A DNA stretch of 64,000 nt from Rhizobium sp. ASV8. Lineage in GTDB: Bacteria; Pseudomonadota; Alphaproteobacteria; Rhizobiales; Rhizobiaceae. A program made the translations under genes and the position numbers. Shown one piece after another: positions 61,493 through 64,000 of the stretch (positions are counted from its first letter, which is position 1; each line of letters starts with the position of its first letter). Location of the stretch: contig NZ_JAELUG010000006.1 in assembly GCF_016429255.1 (NCBI RefSeq), forward strand, positions 39,156 through 103,155, written 5' to 3'. The notes under the pieces are model-generated. The model was not told the origin of the DNA, ran no database searches, and was given only the letters and a program-made list of their open reading frames with translations.

Positions 61493-62238
61493 GCCGCACC
61501 TCCTGTTCTAGGGGCCGCAGGCCTCTGGCCGAGATAGAGCTCCGCGACGACGGGGTCGTTCCAGAGTTCGGAGGCTACGCCCTCATGCCTGTCCTTGCCT
61601 TCGACAAGCACATAGGCGCGATCGCCGATGGCAAGCGCCGCCTTGGCATTCTGCTCGACCAGCAGAATGGTGACGCCCGATTTGCGGATCTCGGTCAACA
61701 TGTCGAAGACCATCGAGACGAATTTCGGCGACAGGCCGGCCGATGGTTCATCGAGAACAAGAAGCTTGGGGTGAACGATGAGTGCGCGCGCAACGGCCAG
61801 CATCTGACGTTGTCCGCCGGAAAGATTGCCGGCAGCGATGCGGCGATGGCGGGCGAGATCCGGAAAGGTCGCGTACATCTCTTCGATGCGGACGGGAACC
61901 TCCTTCGGCTTCAGAATGCCTCCTGCCACCTTCAGATTGTCCTCGACGGACATCAGCGGGAAGACATTCTCCGTCTGCGGCACGAAGGCAAGACCGAGCC
62001 GCACCATATTATGCGCCGGCGCGCGGGTGATATCTCTGCCAGCCAACTGCACCGCGCCGCTTTCAACCGGAACAAGACCGGCGATCGCCTTGATGAAGCT
62101 CGATTTTCCGGCGCCGTTCGGACCGAGAACGACGACGATCTCCTTTTCGGCAACAGTAATCGAAGCGCCGCGAACGATCGGCACGCCCGGTTCATAACCG
62201 GCGACGAGATCGCGAACGACGAGGACAGGTTCGCTCAT
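61489..62238 (-). CDS. livF: Branched-chain amino-acid type ABC ATPase (LivF)
   Basis: A 249-residue ATPase with Walker A GPNGAGKSSFIKAIAGL, the LivF-type FVPQTENVFPLMSVEDNLKVAG, signature LSGGQRQMLAVARAL and Walker B LLVLDEPSAGLSP. It overlaps livG and livH by ATGA. Confidence 0.94.
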   Translation of the reverse strand: MSEPVLVVRDLVAGYEPGVPIVRGASITVAEKEIVVVLGPNGAGKSSFIKAIAGLVPVESGAVQLAGRDITRAPAHNMVRLGLAFVPQTENVFPLMSVEDNLKVAGGILKPKEVPVRIEEMYATFPDLARHRRIAAGNLSGGQRQMLAVARALIVHPKLLVLDEPSAGLSPKFVSMVFDMLTEIRKSGVTILLVEQNAKAALAIGDRAYVLVEGKDRHEGVASELWNDPVVAELYLGQRPAAPRTGGAA

Positions 62239-63032
62239 GCCGCGCCTCCCAGATAGGCTTCGATGACGCGTGGATCACGGGCCACCTCTTCCGGCGTGCC
62301 CTCGCAGAGCAGCTGGCCGCTCGCCATGACAAGCACGCGATGACAGAGGCGTGTCACCATATCGATATTGTGCTCGATCAACAGAAACGTGACGCCGCGC
62401 TGATTGATGTCGCGGATGCGGTCGATGATGGTCTCGAGAAGCGTGGCGTTGACGCCGGCGGCGGGCTCATCGAGCAGAATGAGGGCCGGATCGGCCATCA
62501 TCACGCGGGCAAGCTCCAGCAACTTGCGCTGCCCGCCGGACAGCACTCTTGCCGGCTCATGGGCCAGGCGCGTCAAATGAACGAGATCGAGCAGCTCCAT
62601 TGCCTTGGCATAGGCGGCCTTTTCCTGCTCGGCGACTTTCCACGGCCGCAGGAAATTGGACAGCAGGCGCTCGCCAGCCTGATCCTGGGCAGCCAGCATG
62701 ACGTTGTCGAGGAGCGTCAGATTGGGGAAAGGGCGCGGAATCTGGAACGTGCGGCCAAGCCCGCGACCGATCCGCCGATGGGCTGCCTCGCCGGCAACAG
62801 CTGCACCATTCAAGACGATCTCGCCGCTGCTCGGCGCGACGCTGCCGGCCAATAGATCGAACATCGTCGTCTTGCCGGCGCCATTCGGGCCGATCAAGCC
62901 CAGAATTTCGCCCTTCCGCACATCGAACGAGACATCGCCGACGGCGGTGATGCCGCCAAAGCGGCGCACCACGTTCTTTGCGCTCAGAACAGGCCGGGTT
63001 TCCTCCCCATGCCGTTCACTTGTCGTACTCAT
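62235..63032 (-). CDS. livG: Branched-chain amino-acid type ABC ATPase (LivG)
   Basis: A 265-residue ATPase from the ATG at 63032 (AGAGGGA upstream); the frame to 63353 overlaps the divergent regulator. Motifs are FGGITAVGDVSFDVRKGEILGLIGPNGAGKTTMFDLLAG, GLGRTFQIPRPFPNLTLLDNV, LSGGQRKLLELARVMM and LILLDEPAAGVN. It is the first gene of livGFHM. No binding-protein gene accompanies the operon in the window. Confidence 0.94.
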   Translation of the reverse strand: MSTTSERHGEETRPVLSAKNVVRRFGGITAVGDVSFDVRKGEILGLIGPNGAGKTTMFDLLAGSVAPSSGEIVLNGAAVAGEAAHRRIGRGLGRTFQIPRPFPNLTLLDNVMLAAQDQAGERLLSNFLRPWKVAEQEKAAYAKAMELLDLVHLTRLAHEPARVLSGGQRKLLELARVMMADPALILLDEPAAGVNATLLETIIDRIRDINQRGVTFLLIEHNIDMVTRLCHRVLVMASGQLLCEGTPEEVARDPRVIEAYLGGAA

Positions 63033-63083
63033 GAGATCCCTCTGGCCGGAAGACGATCGCTGCCGCTCCCTGATTATTTGATT

Positions 63084-63108
63084 TGTGATCACACTTGCAT
63101 TGATCACG
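63084..63108. promoter_or_regulatory. Putative GntR operator between livG and the regulator
   Basis: A palindrome TGTGATCACA (63084-63093) and a second TTGATCACG (63100-63108) share TGATCAC with a 16-bp period. They lie midway between the divergent liv operon and FCD-type regulator, as expected for its operator. Confidence 0.6.
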
Positions 63109-63154
63109 CTAATCAGCTTTAATCCACTCTGCAAGCCGAAAAAAGGGATTTCGA

Positions 63155-63889
63155 ATGCAAAAGGCCACCGCCGACAAGAGCGATCCGATTGCCGCACAGC
63201 TTGCGCCCGTGGGCCGCGAAACGGTACAGGACCGCGTCTATTCCGAGCTGCGCCGCGCGCTGATCGGCGGCCTGTTCGAACCGAGCCAGGTGCTGACGAT
63301 CCGTGGCCTTGCCGATGCTCTGATGACAAGCACCATGCCGGTGCGTGAAGCACTCGGCCGGCTGATTACCGAAAAGGCGCTGGAGGCCCTCCCCAATCGA
63401 TCGGTTCGCGTGCCGCCAATCACGCTCGAGCGCATGGACGATCTTCTGCGTGCCCGCATCCTCATCGAGGGTGAAGCCATAGCCCTCGCGGCCACCCGCA
63501 TGACTTCGCGCCAGATCGCCACCATCGAGAGCATGCTCGGCGAATGGGACGAGATGCGCGCGCTGAAGCAAAAGAAGGACGTCGACCGCGAGGTGACGCT
63601 CAACCAGGCTTTCCATTTCGAGATCTATCGCGCTTGCGGTTCGGCCGTGTTGATCCCGATGATCGAGAGCCTGTGGCTGCAGTCCGGTCCCTGTATCCGT
63701 GTCGCCATCTACGCCTTCTCCGACGCCGGCGAAGTCGACACCGCCCATTATCACCGCACCATCGTCAAGGCGATGGCCGCGCAGGACGCCAAGGAAGCCC
63801 GCGATGCGCTCGTCGCAGATATCAGCCGGCCCTTCACCTTCCTGCGCAGCAAACTGGAAGCAGAAGCCAAGAAGGGCATTTCCGCATGA
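63155..63889 (+). CDS. GntR family regulator with FCD domain
   Basis: A 244-residue regulator with the winged helix RVYSELRRALIGGLFEPSQVLTIRGLADALMTSTMPVREALGRLITEKALEALPNRSVRVP and the helical FCD domain (ARILIEGEAIALAA, FHFEIYRACGSAVLIPMIESLW, HYHRTIVKAMAAQDAKEARDAL), whose His residues bind metal or a carboxylate ligand. It is divergent from livGFHM and overlaps the next gene by ATGA, so it controls and joins an uptake-catabolism locus. Confidence 0.92.
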   Translation: MQKATADKSDPIAAQLAPVGRETVQDRVYSELRRALIGGLFEPSQVLTIRGLADALMTSTMPVREALGRLITEKALEALPNRSVRVPPITLERMDDLLRARILIEGEAIALAATRMTSRQIATIESMLGEWDEMRALKQKKDVDREVTLNQAFHFEIYRACGSAVLIPMIESLWLQSGPCIRVAIYAFSDAGEVDTAHYHRTIVKAMAAQDAKEARDALVADISRPFTFLRSKLEAEAKKGISA

Positions 63890-64000
63890 GCCAACGCGCC
63901 ATCAAGATTACCGAACCACGTTCCGGCCTCAGCGTCTTTGCGCCGCTACTGGACGCGAAGGCGCCAGACAATACTGCATTTCTCTGGAGCTATTTTAGCG
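63886..64000 (+). CDS. Start of an unidentified gene, cut by the right edge
   Basis: An ATG at 63886 overlaps the regulator stop (ATGA) and opens a frame to the edge: 38 codons, beginning MSQRAIKITEPRSGLSVFAPLL. The fragment is too short to assign; a cyclophilin-like DUF3830 protein is one weak guess, since those occur near amino-acid transporters. Confidence 0.6.
   Translation, partial: MSQRAIKITEPRSGLSVFAPLLDAKAPDNTAFLWSYFS

Noticed and set aside
1..64000. tRNA, rRNA, CRISPR array, riboswitch, IS element or prophage
   Set aside because: No cloverleaf-like GTTCGA-containing genes, spaced repeats, transposase motifs or phage structural genes were found by reading both strands. A covariance-model scan could still find a small RNA I cannot see.

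Overview
This window reads as chromosome or large-replicon DNA of a rhizobium-type alphaproteobacterium (Rhizobium/Agrobacterium group). The evidence is the GC-rich coding sequence, long ATGA-overlapping operons, a wealth of solute ABC transporters, two copies of a rhizobial intergenic repeat (37.8 and 58.7 kb), MntR/MntH with a shared operator-like palindrome, and an orfA-pit phosphate operon with a Pho-box-like site. I see no rRNA, tRNA, CRISPR array, insertion sequence or prophage. Coding density is high and gene order looks intact.

Layout. 0-6.9 kb: end of a diguanylate cyclase; a His-rich Zn/Cd/Pb P-type ATPase behind a MerR-type operator; an AraC regulator divergent from an FAD monooxygenase; a siderophore-type ABC ATPase without partners. 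6.9-21.4 kb: organosulfur region. An eight-gene minus-strand operon combines an acetyltransferase, an M20 deacetylase, an NtaA/SnaA-type flavin monooxygenase, two further luciferase-like monooxygenases and an amino-acid ABC transporter with tandem binding proteins. This is the gene set of S-modified cysteine salvage. After a cdh gene come tauABC-like genes and an SsuD-like monooxygenase. 21.4-30.9 kb: phosphate uptake (orfA-pit), a chemoreceptor, mntH and mntR, a double-PAS GGDEF protein, and an MscS channel.

31-43 kb: a LysR regulator and a lysine catabolic block (HglS-type 2-oxoadipate dioxygenase/decarboxylase, AmaB-type semialdehyde dehydrogenase, aminotransferase, YdiJ-type D-2-hydroxyglutarate dehydrogenase, lysine 6-dehydrogenase/saccharopine dehydrogenase homologue, Lrp regulator). 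Together they could take L-lysine to 2-oxoglutarate. 43-53 kb: two secreted proteins, a luciferase-like enzyme, a CmlA/FloR-type efflux pump, a soluble globin-coupled chemoreceptor, and an AmpR-type regulator divergent from a class A beta-lactamase followed by a class C beta-lactamase. 53-58.7 kb: a GntR/UTRA regulator, a NanE-NanK fusion and a binding protein plus two permeases for an amino sugar, without an ATPase. 58.8-64 kb: a small P-loop kinase, a livGFHM operon without its binding protein, a divergent FCD-type GntR regulator, and the start of one more gene at the right edge.

All calls come from reading the sequence and recalled family motifs; no database search was run. Start codons were moved from the longest ORF where a ribosome binding site or the family length argued for it, and each such choice is stated.
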